Shown here in pieces: positions 35,442 to 46,869 of a stretch of DNA of 64,000 nt (the first letter of the stretch is position 1; every line of letters starts with the position of its first letter). The stretch lies in NCBI RefSeq assembly GCF_033115175.1, contig NC_084839.1, positions 39,169,501-39,233,500 on the forward strand. The letters are read 5' to 3'. The position numbers were made by a program, and so were the translations under genes. A model generated the notes under the pieces. The model was not told the origin of the DNA, ran no database searches, and worked only from the letters and a program-made list of their open reading frames with translations. Origin of the DNA: Lepus europaeus (Eukaryota > Chordata > Mammalia > Lagomorpha > Leporidae).

Positions 35442-37084
35442 GAGAAAATAGTATACTGTTTATACCTTTGGATACTATATCTCTTCTCCAAGGACACTAG
35501 TGATAGTGACTTGGGTTTTTAAGTTTTCTTCTCCATCAACTGTGCAATTTGCATTCCTCTGTTTGTTTGTTTTGATCTCTACTGTTTGTGTTAGAGGTTT
35601 TTCCCTGGTGACCTTTGTTATCTAATGCTGTTTAAGATTAGGAGACTAGCAGTCACACTGAACACTCTGTGCTTGTGACATTGCTAGTGCACTTCACAGG
35701 ATGGGCAGGTTGGACTGGCTGCTGAGTGCCCCACATGCCGGTGTCTTTAGGTCAGATCCCCAGAGAAGTGTCTTCCCGTCGTTTTCCCCAGAGGGTAAAG
35801 GTTTGGTTACCTGGATTCTGGCAGCTCCATGGGAGAAGGCTGGGCACTCACAGTAGACACATGTTCACTTAATACCTCTGTTTTAGAATTGTTAGCTCCT
35901 CCCTCACTTGTGCTTGGTGCCTGGTGTCTCCTAGGCCTGAGACTCTCCGTTTATTCTCATTGGAGAGTAAATATCCAAACTGGAGGGAGGTCAAGGGTTG
36001 CCCAGAGTCGTGGGACTAGGGGAGCTTCTAGGGGCCCAGCTGCTTCCCAGATTGCCCTTGGCTAAACCTTGCCGGACTCCCTCCCCTGCTGCCACAGGGA
36101 CCTGTAGCGTTTCCTGAGCCCTTGAGGATTCTTTGGACAAAGTGGGTTCTTGGCTTTCCCCTTGGCGTTCTGAGTGACTGCTCTGTCACCACTCATCTGC
36201 CTGCTTTCTAGCCTCTAAAATTGTGGTGCTGGTTTCTTCTCTGCTTTTCACCTGGGGAAGACACTGACTCAGGAGTCAGCAGCCAGAAACCAGAAAGGGT
36301 TTATTTCATGGCATCTGTCCTTTAGGGTGCAGAATCTGCAAGTCCATGGACGCCAAGCACTCTGGAGTGGTTAAACCAATAGGCAAAATTTTGCAAAAAA
36401 CCCACACAATAAGTGCTTATGAACCAGGATTAGTATATACAAAAGCGACAGGTGTGGAGTAATGCATCTGAGAATAAATAAAGAAAGAAGGAAATGATTT
36501 GGGGCTGCGTGGTGATCCAGGAAGAGACCTGAGAACTGGCGTAGACCTTTCCCTGGGCCCCTGTGCCAGGGCAGCTGTGCTGAAGGCCTCTGTGTCTGGA
36601 ACCCTGCATGTGGCTGTGTGGGGTTGGGAAGGCTGTGAACAGGGGAAAATGCAACGATAACCTTACAAGGAAGGGCAGATGGCAGCCCTGGGAGTCTGCA
36701 GCCTGGAACACAGAAGAGGGAACAAATTCCAGCATCAGCCCACAGTGAGCATGGAGCAGGCTGGTGTGAGCCTGGACGCCAGATCCTGGGCTATTAGGAG
36801 AAGGTTGCACTTAAAACTGGAGCAGGTGAGTATAGCACAATTTACCACAGTGAGTCAGAGACCTGATAAACTGCTACGTGGCAGGTGGCTCTTCTAGCAG
36901 GTGGTTTAATCCCATGGGGTTTTGGACAAACAAATGAGAGAGAGGGAGAGAGAAGCTTCTGAGAGATGCTGACAAATGTGTAACCTTTAATTTCAACACT
37001 GATGAGGATGGCATGGTTTTACTAGGCTATTCACAGAACATGGCACTGGATGGAGAGTGGGCAACTTGGCCTAGTAGGAGAAAC

Positions 37085-37172
37085 TTGAACCAAGAACTGG
37101 GTTCAAGTCGCGACTCCTCAACTGATTTGCTCTGTGACCTTGAGCAAATTCCTAACCTTTCTGATGCTCCCA
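37085..37172 (+). mobile_element. MIR SINE fragment
   Basis: 'gggttcaagtcgcgactcctc' followed by 'gctctgtgaccttgagcaaattcctaacctttctgatgc' is the MIR core ('ctgggttcgaatcccggctc...gtgaccttgggcaagttacttaacctctctg'). Confidence 0.85.
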
Positions 37173-38084
37173 AAGTTCTAGTGAAAGTGGAGAGAGGCGG
37201 TTTTGTAACCTACAGGAAGTTCAGTGAACCAAAGGTTAGCCTGATTCCAGAACTGAACTTCCGTGGGTCTTATTCAATGCGTATTTGGTGAACCCGTCTC
37301 AAATACCAGGCTGTGTACACGTATCTTCCCTGTTCTAGAAAGGCTCACCAAGTGAAGCACAGCTCTGCTCCATCTTGCAGCCCTTCCTCGGGAAGCTACA
37401 AGGCTGTGGAGGTGAGCGGCCCTGCGTCCGTTTTGGCTGCAAAGTGGCATGCATGAGGGGAGAGGAGGTCCGAGCATCTGTGCCTTCCCCACCGCCCCCC
37501 GTTGCTTTCCTAGTAACCAAGAGAAAGGCTTCACAACCGCTGGCGCTGCGAGGGGTGGCGAGCTGGTTTGCAGGCCTTGCTCTTCTTCGCTTCCTCGCCT
37601 CTGTTGTGAGAGCCCAGCTGCCCAGCTGGGGTACAGCAGAGTGGAAGGTTCTGGGGGAGGTGGGCGGCACAGGAAGAGTTTCTGACACTGTGACATGAGT
37701 GCATGGGCATTGAGGTTCCCTCCTCTCCCACGAGAAGAGTGTGTTCGTGGCCTGTGCGTGGCCACGACGACGATGAACGATGATGGCTTCCGATGAGTAG
37801 CTGCTCCTGGCTGGAGTGTCTCCCGATCCTCCGCGTGGGTCAGAGACGAGAGTCCCCTGTGGTATGCTGTGGCACCATGCCCCACGGCACTGACCCTGTC
37901 TGTCCCAAACCCAGCTTCTGCGGGACCTCAGCATCAGCCGTCTGTTTTCTTCACCTCAGACTTTCCCTTTGGTTCAGCTGTAAACCGCCTCGTGAGCTTG
38001 TTTGAATGAACGCTGGGCCTCCTTGCCCCGAAGGTTGCTGTGTGGGTGGGAGCACTGGTTCCCGTCTCACCCTCGTCCCCCCCC

Positions 38085-38095
38085 CCCCCTCCCTG
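38085..38095. repeat. Poly(C) run before the MTA3 terminal exon
   Basis: Eleven or so C bases in 'gtccccccccccctccc', about 45 bases upstream of the exon's acceptor. It may contribute to a long pyrimidine tract. Confidence 0.7.
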
Positions 38096-38138
38096 CGCTC
38101 AGGACACATTCACCTTGACTCTTTCTTCCCTTTTCCAG

Positions 38139-38164
38139 AACTCACATGCTGCGTGTCAGACTGA
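38139..38164 (+). CDS. MTA3: MTA3 terminal coding exon (stop at 38162-38164)
   Basis: After the acceptor 'cttcccttttccag', the first two bases complete Glu and the exon then reads Leu-Thr-Cys-Cys-Val-Ser-Asp-stop. Glu-Leu-Thr-Cys-Cys-Val-Ser-Asp is the C-terminus of full-length human MTA3, so this exon, almost 15 kb beyond the previous one, is identified with good confidence despite only eight codons. A pyrimidine-rich tract precedes it. The eight exons of the window sum to 894 nt (297 residues and a stop), all in frame. Confidence 0.95.
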
Positions 38165-40500
38165 GCCTCCCTGTTTCATCCTGCAATCCAAGACTCGCTA
38201 CACCGCCCCGCTGATGTCCACAGCCGTGCCTGGGAAGGAGGCAGCCCCATTCCCAGTACCTTTCAGGGGAGACCTCGCCGTGCGCCCCGTGGAGACTCAG
38301 TGGGGCAGGGGAAGAACCTGTGGGAGCACGTGCTGCAGGCTGCATCTCCGTGTGTGCGTCCCGGGCACCTCGCTTTCCTCTCAGAGACCTTGCTGTCCCA
38401 CAGCAGGACCTGCCTGAGAAGGGGGGTGGGGGAGCCGCCCCTCCCCTCCTCCCCCCTCCAGTCTGCAGCAGGAGCCACGGCCCTGTGCGTGTCAGCTCCG
38501 CTCTGTCTCATGCTCTGTAATTACGTACAGGAGGGCCTTGGCTTCATTCTAGTGGATTTTTCTTAAGAACATGCCAGTGTTTATGCAGTTGATGGTGTCT
38601 CCCTGTCCTCGCTGTTACTGTCACTTGGCTCTTCCTTTTCTTACAGGGGAAACCCCCCTCTTTCCCCTATAGCCTATATTTGACCCTTCCCACTCCCGCC
38701 TCTCCGAGGCACAGAACTCCCTGAGGATCTGATGGAAAGTGAGCTGGTCGTCTCTGGTAAGCCTGCAAACTCTGCTCATCACCTGCGTGTGTCGTTGGAG
38801 AGAGCTGATGTTCTCCAGGTTCTGCTCAGTCCCAGGCAACTCCAGCAAGAGCCAGTGTTACGTAGGCCCAGCCTGTGTGTTGTTGGGATGAGCCACTTGT
38901 GTACTGTGTGCTCCCTCACAGCCAAACCGGCTGACGAGGATCTGTGGCCAGGTGGATCCTACGGTGGTGGTCACACATCGCCCGGGGTTTATCTTAGAGA
39001 GACTCTTCCTGGCCTGGGGGCTGTTAGCAGGTGTGAGCCTGGGCAGACGGTACCATGACTCCCATCTGCTGGCCCAGTGCTTCCTGTGTGCACATGTGCC
39101 TGCCCTCAGGAGGCTGCCTGCCCCCCTGGCTGGTGCTCAGCCCATCTGCCTGTGGCACCCGCCCTCCATAGCAGCACAGCTGGCCGCTCTGCTGCTCTGG
39201 GCACCCAGCCACAGGGCTGGGAAGAGCTCAGTGCCCGGTTAGTCGAGCGAGCAGACGTGGGGCTGGCCTCTCCCCTGCCCTCCGTTGGCAGTGGCTGGGC
39301 ACAGGACCACAGCACCGTGAAAGACAACGGAGTGTGACTGCCCAGCTGTCTCGAGGCTGCAGTCGGGAGGCAGCTGGATGGCTGGTAGGAGGTGCCGCCA
39401 ACAGTAGGCTCGATGCAGACGGACCTCCCCGGGAAGAGGGAGCCATCACAAAGACGATGCTGCCCTCCGAGAATGCGCTGCGCGGAGCTCAGGCCCAGCT
39501 GCCTGGCCTGTCTGCAGCCTGGCAGTCCTCCTGGCTTCTCTTCTGAGGAGGAGTTGGTTCTCATCTTGGGCTTCTGCGGGGGTGCCCGGGGGATGTTCCC
39601 GCCACTGTCAGCCCACAGAGCTATACTGGGTCTTGGCTTGTGCCCACCAGCGGGGCCTGTGTTCAGGATGCTCAGTGAAATGGGTGGAGGTGGCAGGGGC
39701 CCACTGAGGCCCCTTCGGTGGAGCCCTGGGGAGAGGAGGCAGCTAGCTCTGTGTGTCACGAGCCATGCGGTGGCTTGGTTGCTGAAGAAGACACAGCGAA
39801 GCTGTCTGAGCCCTGCCCTGGACTGACTGTCACTCGCAGACGTAGAAGGGAAGTGATTCCCTCACCATTTCTCGTCCCTTTCCTGACCCATCTGAAATGG
39901 CTCCTGGGACAGTGAGCTGCCATGACTCTGCCGCCAGCCCCACCCTCCCTGCCTGGTGGGAGACATGCTCTCCCCAGGCCACGTTAAGCTTTGGACAAAG
40001 CACGGCTCATTTGGAGCTGCTTGTACCAGGGAGGCTCTTCCTTGCCCTGGTCAGTGTGCCCGCCTGGCTCCGCAGCCTTTTTGCCTCACATAGACGCTGC
40101 TGGGATTCTGTGCTCTCCGCTCACCTCTGGAAGGTCTGTTGTTCCAGTGGCTGTCCTGCAGGGGGCCTCTAGGGTGCCTTGGCTGCTCTGAGGCTGCCTG
40201 GCTGCCCCCTTCTGGGGCCACACTTTTCAGGGAGTGTGTGGTGGCCATGCCAAGACCGTGCACAGCCCATGAAGACGAGCTGTGGAGCTGTGCTCTGCAA
40301 GGCATCTCATCTCCCCTTGCCAGTGCTGCTCACCCCGGTTTCCTAAATGTGTGCAAGAAAGGAGGATGGGGAGGAGGTGTTGCTGGAACTTCTCGGCACG
40401 CCTCTCACAGTGCCACCGTGTCCACAGCCTGGCTGCTGTGGCTCAGAGCCCAATTAGGAAAGCAGAAACCACTCCAAGTACTTAAGACAGCAAGGTTTCA

Positions 40501-40797
40501 GGGCAGGCATTTGGCCTAGTGAATAAGAGGCTGGTTAAGATGCCCGCAGCCCACATCTGAGTACCTGGGTTCAGTATTGAGCCCTGGCTCTTGACCCCAG
40601 CTTCCTGCCAGCGCACACCCAGAGAGGTAGCTGTGATGGCTCAAGTGACTGGGTTCCTGCCACCCACATGGGAGACCCAGACTGCATTCCCGGCTCCCAG
40701 TTTCAGCACCCCTGGCTGCTGTGAGCATCTGGGGATAGAACCAGCAGATGGGAGATCTCTGTCTCTCTGCCTCTCAAATAAACAAAACAAAACAACC
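40501..40797 (+). mobile_element. CSINE in the MTA3 3' UTR
   Basis: 'gggcaggcatttggcctagtg' head variant, 'cctgggttcagtattgagccc', 'gtgatggctcaagtgactggg', 'gggagacccagactgcattcc' and an end 'tctctctgcctctcaaataaacaaaacaaaac'. Diverged. It is in sense orientation relative to MTA3, so its tail offers an AATAAA-type signal inside the transcript. Confidence 0.85.
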
Positions 40798-41508
40798 ACG
40801 GGTTTTAATCCAGAGATTTAACTTAGAAACAAGAAGAGCTGGGAGTGAGGGGTGAGCCAGAGACCGGAAGTAAAAGCAGGGAGGCTGTCACCAGATGCCA
40901 TGGCCACTGGGCAGGCCAGGGGACCACGGAGGCCACATCTGGTGGGAGCTGGAGCCTCAGGGAGATGCAATCCACCAGAGACATCCCCCAGGCCAAGAGT
41001 GGAGAGAAATGGCCTGACTCCTCCAGCTGCCCAGGCAGGTTTCTGCAGGTGCCTGGTGTTAGCTAGACCCAGGTGGAAGCCAGGTGCTCTGGGAGCCTGG
41101 GACGGACAACCTGCAGGTGTGGCCCCTCCACACAGAGCAGAGCTGGATAGGACGAGGGTGGGTGAGGAGCTGGTATGAGGCCCTGGTCTGTTTGTATGCT
41201 GGGGGGGACTTGGCCGATGAGGGCTGCCCTGGGGTGTTACGGGGCTCCGGGCTCCTGCCTAGGGAGGAGGTTTGCTCTGGGAGGGTGGGAAAGCCTTTGT
41301 CGCTCCTGTTTTCCCTTGGGGGATTTCCTCAGCAGCCCCACCTCCCGGGTCCCAGTGTTGCCCTGCCCCCTTCCTGCCCCTCTGCAGTGCATCTGCCAGC
41401 AAACACACCCCAGCATGCCTCTGTGCTCACAAGCGTGCCCAGGGCCAATCCTTCCCCAGCACGACGGCAAGGACACGCCATCCACGCGTCGGTTTGTATC
41501 GTGTGTCC

Positions 41509-41514
41509 AATAAA
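41509..41514 (+). terminator. MTA3: Probable MTA3 distal polyadenylation signal
   Basis: AATAAA in 'gtgtccaataaattcctgg', followed by 'gatgcctggttttatgctgtccttg', a T/GT-rich downstream element. It is the first canonical signal after the stop codon outside a SINE. Confidence 0.65.
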
Positions 41515-41979
41515 TTCCTGGAAATGATGCCTGGTTTTATGCTGTCCTTGCCAACACTCCCTGTGTACACCCCCAGGCCTGGGCCCCAGGTGGGCCTCGT
41601 AGCAGGTGCCAGGGGCCTAGGGAGGCGAGTGGCCTGGGCTCAGTGGCCTTTTCCAGGATCTGCGTCTTCTGCCATCTCGTGAGCCACATTCCCAGGCCAT
41701 GGGCAATTCAGAAAGGCACCCAGGTGGTGACCTAGGCCTGGAGGTGTGAGGAGCACCTGCCAGACCTTTCCCATGAACAGCTCCCCGAAGACACTGCTGC
41801 GCGGCAGTGGCCCAGGCCTGGTGGTCAGGACGTGTGCTGGGGTGCTTGGGATGGTGCCCCGAGTGGGGCTGCTGTGCCCCAGCTCCAGGCTTCGCCACCA
41901 GACCGCATGTTTCACTGTGCCAAGGCCATGATGGGATGATGACTTGTGGCTCCCTGTCTCCCGTTAGGACCCCATAGTG

Positions 41980-42160
41980 GAGTGTCCTGGCTCAGGCCAG
42001 ACTGCCACTTACTAGTTGTGTGACCTTGGGCAAGTTACTCAACTTTGCTGTGCCTCAGTGCTTCCATCTCTAAAATGGGATAAAAATATCTGTCTCATAG
42101 GGTTAAAGAAGTCACGTGTGTGTAATGCTTAGAGCAGGCACTGGCATAGGCAGAATGTTT
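41980..42160 (+). mobile_element. MIR SINE, well preserved
   Basis: 'gccacttactagttgtgtgaccttgggcaagttactc' and 'tgtgcctcagtgcttccatctctaaaatgggataaaaatatctgtctcatagggtt' are nearly consensus MIR, running to 'gcactggcat'. Confidence 0.95.
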
Positions 42161-45100
42161 GTTCCATCATCATTTTCTGTCCCTTCTGTTGTATTCTTCT
42201 GACCCTCCTCCTGCAGCTATCTTTAACTCTCCTCATGCTGGTCACAAGATAGCAGAGGCGTGGCACCCCCGCCCATCCACACCTTAGCTACTGTTTCATC
42301 ACCCTTTCTGGGCAGCTTTGTTGAAAAAGGGAAGCATCGTCTCCACTGCTTCCAGCCTCATCGGTTCCTCGCCCATTACCGTCCACTTTGGCTCCCAGGC
42401 TGCACCTGCCCCAGCCACTTACTGGGCTCGCGGTCTGCAGTGTTGCTAATGATCCTGCAATTGCCAAATCCTACCCTGTCCTGGACCCCTGCTTGAGCCT
42501 CTCAAGTGTTTGAGGTCCCGGTCCCGGTGTTCTCTTCCCGTGTTGCACAGGTCCCCTCAATTCTGCTCAGGGCAGTGGCGTGAGACTCAGGTGCCGCGCG
42601 TGCTTCCCTGTGCAGGTTTTCCCGCACAGATCACTTCAGCCACAGTTGTGGTTACCCGCGCGCCGCCCTCCATCTCCGGAGACGGCGCTCCCTTTAATTT
42701 CATGTTTATCATCCAGAGCGTGATTTGATATGTTTAATGCATATGTATGAATCCATGAGCAAAATAGAACGTGCTTTGCATACTCAACTTTATACAAATG
42801 GCAACCTATCGCTGCTTGAAAAGCTTTTTAAAAATAAACAGTAGATGCATTATTGCTCCAGGGCATTCGTCCAGGAAGCCTGAGCCGCCTGTGTCAGACG
42901 GGCACTTTGCTTTTCAGATCCTCTTTCTTCGGCGTGCCATTGGGAGACACTTCTGAAAAAGCCACGTTCTTGCACAAGACACTTCGCAGGCTGTCTGGGT
43001 ATTTCATTTTTGGCTTTTCCCTTCATAAAAGGTGGCTTTTCTGTTCCTTTTAGAAGGTGTCTCTTTGCTTGGGCAGAGAGATTGCTGTGCTTCTCTCGTG
43101 CCTATTTTTTCCTGCCGCAGACCCCGTTTTCTTGCCACTTAAAGGTTTCTCCAGAATGCCTTGTGCGGCCCCTGCTTGCAGGGATCTCTTCAGGATGGGT
43201 CCTGGTCCTGGTCACTGTCTTACCAGGAGACTCCATCCCGTAACCTCAGCCCTCCTGAAACCCTGTCTGTAGCCCTAAGAGGGCCCCTTCGTGTGTTCAC
43301 CTGGCGGACCTCCACGCCCCTGAGACTCGCCCCAAACCTGCCTACACCTGCATCCCCACTGTGTCACCGCCGCCCACTGCCCACAAGGCTGCTGCCCTTC
43401 TCCCTCAGCTGTGCATTCCATGCTGACCCTGCATGCCTAGGGCAGCCCTCTCTCTCCACGTCCTTGCTGGGAACGCACACCACTGCCTGCTTAGGTGGCC
43501 TCCCCCGCCCTCTCCCTCACACTGCTACCAGAGTAATTGATGGAAATGCATGACTGATCACCATCTTCCACTTAGAAACCTCGTGCGCTCGCCTTTCCCT
43601 CCCAGCCCCGGTTCTCTGCAGGACAGACCCCCAACTCCCGGGCTTGCGTCTGGGTCCGTGTTCTGATCGGGCTGTCTCTTGACGGTGCTAGGTCTCCTCC
43701 TCCCTCCTGTCACGCCTCAGTGTCCTCCTCCCCTCCCACACCCCAAGTCTTGAAGCTCTGTGCCCTGCTCACACCTTCTCCACCGCCAGGGCCGCCAGGG
43801 ATGCTGATCCCCTCTCGCCCTTCCTCGTCCTCCAGGATCCAGCTTGCAGGCATTGCCTCCCTGGTGCCCCTGGTGGAGTTGGCTCTTCCCCCTGACCCCC
43901 CTTCTCCTTACTCTGGGTGCGTGTGCGTTATTGCCCGAAAGACCTTGGTATTTGCTGGGGTGGCTGCTATGGCTCTGCCTGAGTCCCTGCCTGAGGCCCT
44001 CCCCTGGGTAGCACTGTTAGAAGGCAGGAAAAGAAAGGAGCGATGGAAGGTGCTGCCTGCTATTCGCCACGTGCAGCCGCCCCAGGGGAGTGCAAGAAGT
44101 GGGGGTCTCTGCTCCACCTGCCCGCAGCTTGCCTCATGCTGCCGAGGGGGCCACTCTCCCATCTGGAGAAAACCTTGCACTTAACACTTTCCTTCCTCCT
44201 CCTCCTGCCTTCCTCACTCATGCCCTGCCATCTAGTTATTTCCGTCTGCAACCCCTGAAGGTGGGCACGGGCCGGGATCCCTGTTCCCATTTCACAGATG
44301 GAGAACCAACCCCCGGGTCAGGCAAGGTTAGGACCAGGGAATCCTACTTCATGCAGGCAGAGTGGAAGCAGCTGGAAGCCCTGCTTCATGAGGAAACCGT
44401 CAGACCCCTGCAGAGAAGGCTCCGTGAAGGCTGGGGGCCAGTGAGGGGCCAGGGCAGGCCAGGAGTGCCCCAGCCCCAGGACCAGCATCTTCTACAGGTG
44501 CTGCTGGAGGGGAGAACGGGAACACAGGCTGCATACAGGCCACGGGGCTTGGAGGAGTGCCTGGTCATTTCTCCTAGGTTCTATCGGGCCCGCGAGACTG
44601 AGGCCGGCCGCTGAGCGGGGTGGGAGGACCTGCTGGAGGTGGTGGTGGGGAAGAGGAGGCTGAGGAGAGGGCATGTGGGGCTCCATCTGCCCATGAGCTG
44701 CTTTGGCCCAGGTGAGTACGTGCGTGGGCAGAGTTGGGACTGCGCCAGAAGAAAGAGCATCTTGGCCCCTGCCCCCTGCCCTTGCGGGCCTTTGCTGATG
44801 AAATGGTGACCCCCTGCTGAGGTTGGCCTGGCCCAGGCTTGGTCGTCTCCTCCCAGTGGTGGTGCAGGGAGCTCCCAGCAGTGAGAGGAGGGAGAGGGAC
44901 CGTGGGCGCTGAGTCTCCAGCAAAGGGCAGTGGCCTGGGGACACACCGTGGAGACTGATGCCAATGTCTATCCAACCCACGGCCCCCGGGTCTGCTTCCT
45001 GCCACCCCAACATGCCTCCCTCTGGGCTGTGGGGACACTCCTGGGCTTGTGCCCCACGCACCCCTGTCCATGATATGGAGCAGGTGGATTACAATGCCAA

Positions 45101-46744
45101 AGGGAACTGGGAGGAAGGCGTTTAATCCCCATCATCGGTCCCTGTGCCCTAGGCCTCAGCTCTTGTGACCCGAGACCTTCCCAGGAAAGCCATTCGTCTT
45201 CAGGGACACCCAGAACTTCCGAAGCTCTGGGAAAGGACAATGCCACACGGGAAGAGGCTGCTGGATGCCTTCCCCTCGCGGTCCCAGTTTCCCGTAGCCG
45301 CCGACTCTTCCCGGGGCTCCCTCTGACCATCGGGCTTGAGCCCAAAGACATTCGTTTGGTTTTCCCTGAGGACAGGTGAGACATTTTCAAAAGGAGGTGC
45401 ACTGGAGCTAACCGGATAAAGCTGAGGTCCTAGCAAATGTAGCTGTCTGGTTTGTACAGCCATTGCGCTCTGGCCCTGCCCATCCCAGCTGCATGCCCAC
45501 AGCGCCCTGCCGGCCTCAGCCCAGCCCCCTGCGCTTTCCTGCACTCCGCACGTCCCTCAGGCACTCTAAGGCTTGAGTGGTTTCTCTTCCTGCCTCGGCC
45601 TGGCCCCAGAGCCCGCACTCTGCTTCCCTGCGGCAGAGCCTCCGCCTGGGGAAGGAGCCCTCTTTGTGGGGCAGAGCTCGCCTGCTGCTGCCCCACAGCA
45701 TCTGCCTTCTGCGAGGGCCCCCGACACTGCACACGGCTGCTAGGAGCCCGCTCAGCCTCGCAGAGGTAGGCGGAAGCCAGGGCCCCGTGAGGAGTGGCAG
45801 GAGGATGTGCGAGGTGTGGCAGGGACCCTGGCAGCCGCGCCGCAGCTGATGCCAGGCAAGAAGCAGATGGTGCAGGCAGCTCCCGGCATGGCCAGCCCCG
45901 CCCCCCAGGGCCTGCGCTTACGATGGCTAAGGACTAAGGAGGAGCACCACAGCGCATACAGCCTGGTGCTGGGGAGAATCCCAGGGGCTCATGCCCAGCC
46001 TGTCACTGAGGCACGCGTGGTCGGACTAGGTGGTCAGGAGCAGGGTGTGCCCCAGAGCCACCCCCACCCCCCAAGGCCTGGCCTAGCACGTGGGGGCCCC
46101 GTGACAGCCACGGGCTGCCTGTGTGGCCGTTGGATTGCACAGTGAGTTGGCTTTGTGGGCAGTGGCCCCAAGCCACTAACTAGATCTCATGGGGGAAGGA
46201 GTGGTTGGAGCATGTGGTTGATGCTCAGGAGAAAGTCAAGGGCCGGGCTTACCAGGAAGGCTGCTCTGTGGGTCCAGAGAAAGAGGGCCAAGCTGTTTCC
46301 CACCAGGCCCAGGACAAACCACAGCAGGACCTGGCCGGGGACAAAGATGCCAGGGGAGTTCTCCTAAGGGCACCGGCACAGCAGAGAAGGCAGAGGGAGA
46401 GCGGAGGAGAAAGAGACGAGGGGGGCAGAGGGAGCTCGGGTCCTGATGGACCGCCATGGCTGGCTCTGACCGCGGCCTGAGACCGTTCTGGGGTCTCCCT
46501 ACCCGTGCAGACTCTGCATCCCGGGGCTTTCCTCAAAGCAGCCAGTCCTCCATGGCAGGCCAAGGAGGACTCATGGCCCTCCCTACTTCCCTCCTCGCCG
46601 GACCCCGCGTGACCTCTGCATGAGGCCATGTCCCTGGCTGAGGGGGAGGAGTCACTGCAGCCCTGAGTGGTCAGAGCTGGCTGGCCTGAAGGCAGGAGCT
46701 ACCCTTGGGACTCCATTGGACAGCCCCCTCGCCCCCCATTATAT

Positions 46745-46869
46745 GAGGGGTCATCAAAAAGCTCATGGAAAATGCATACCAGAAAGCTATGCATGGATTC
46801 CAATTTTTGTTTTGCATCAAATTAAACTTGTAGTTAATTCCATTTTCCACAAATTTTTGGAGGTGTCCT
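46745..46869 (+). mobile_element. Mariner-like MITE, copy 2
   Basis: Starts 'gaggggtcatcaaaaagctcatggaaaatgcat' and ends 'ccattttccacaaatttttggaggtgtcc', with imperfect inverted ends. The interior 'tgcatcaaattaaactt' matches copy 1 at 5190-5297 in reverse. Confidence 0.65.

Larger units (their letters stand above)
23187..38138 (+). other. MTA3: MTA3 last intron (about 15 kb) with dense CSINEs
   Basis: 14,952-bp intron, GT...AG ends. It contains an L2-like 3' end (about 24820-24945), a MIR-like fragment near 27540-27700, twelve CSINE copies between 26602 and 35441, L1M-like relics at 32590-33185 and a MIR at 37085-37172. From about 23,190 to 24,800, 25,000 to 26,600, 28,130 to 30,160, and 35,450 to 38,130 I see no gene. 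Base composition changes to GC-rich from about 36-37 kb. Confidence 0.75.
38165..41530 (+). other. MTA3: MTA3 3' UTR (probable extent)
   Basis: The untranslated region runs from the stop codon to the first good poly(A) signal (AATAAA at 41509). About 3.4 kb, GC-rich, with a CSINE embedded at 40501-40797. The extent is inferred from signals only. The CSINE also contains an AATAAA-like string in its tail (about 40774) that could act as an earlier site. Open frames here (up to 217 codons, either strand) show no homology that I recognise. Confidence 0.55.

Noticed and set aside
39106..39759. 217-codon open frame (-) in the MTA3 3' UTR, and 144-147-codon frames nearby (+)
   Set aside because: Low-complexity GC-rich composition, no known motif, overlapping frames on both strands. 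No initiation or splice support.
43720..44184. 154-codon frame (+) in the intergenic gap, checked as an OXER1 remnant
   Set aside because: No hydrophobic helices, no GPCR motifs, wrong strand relative to the expected gene. Treated as chance.
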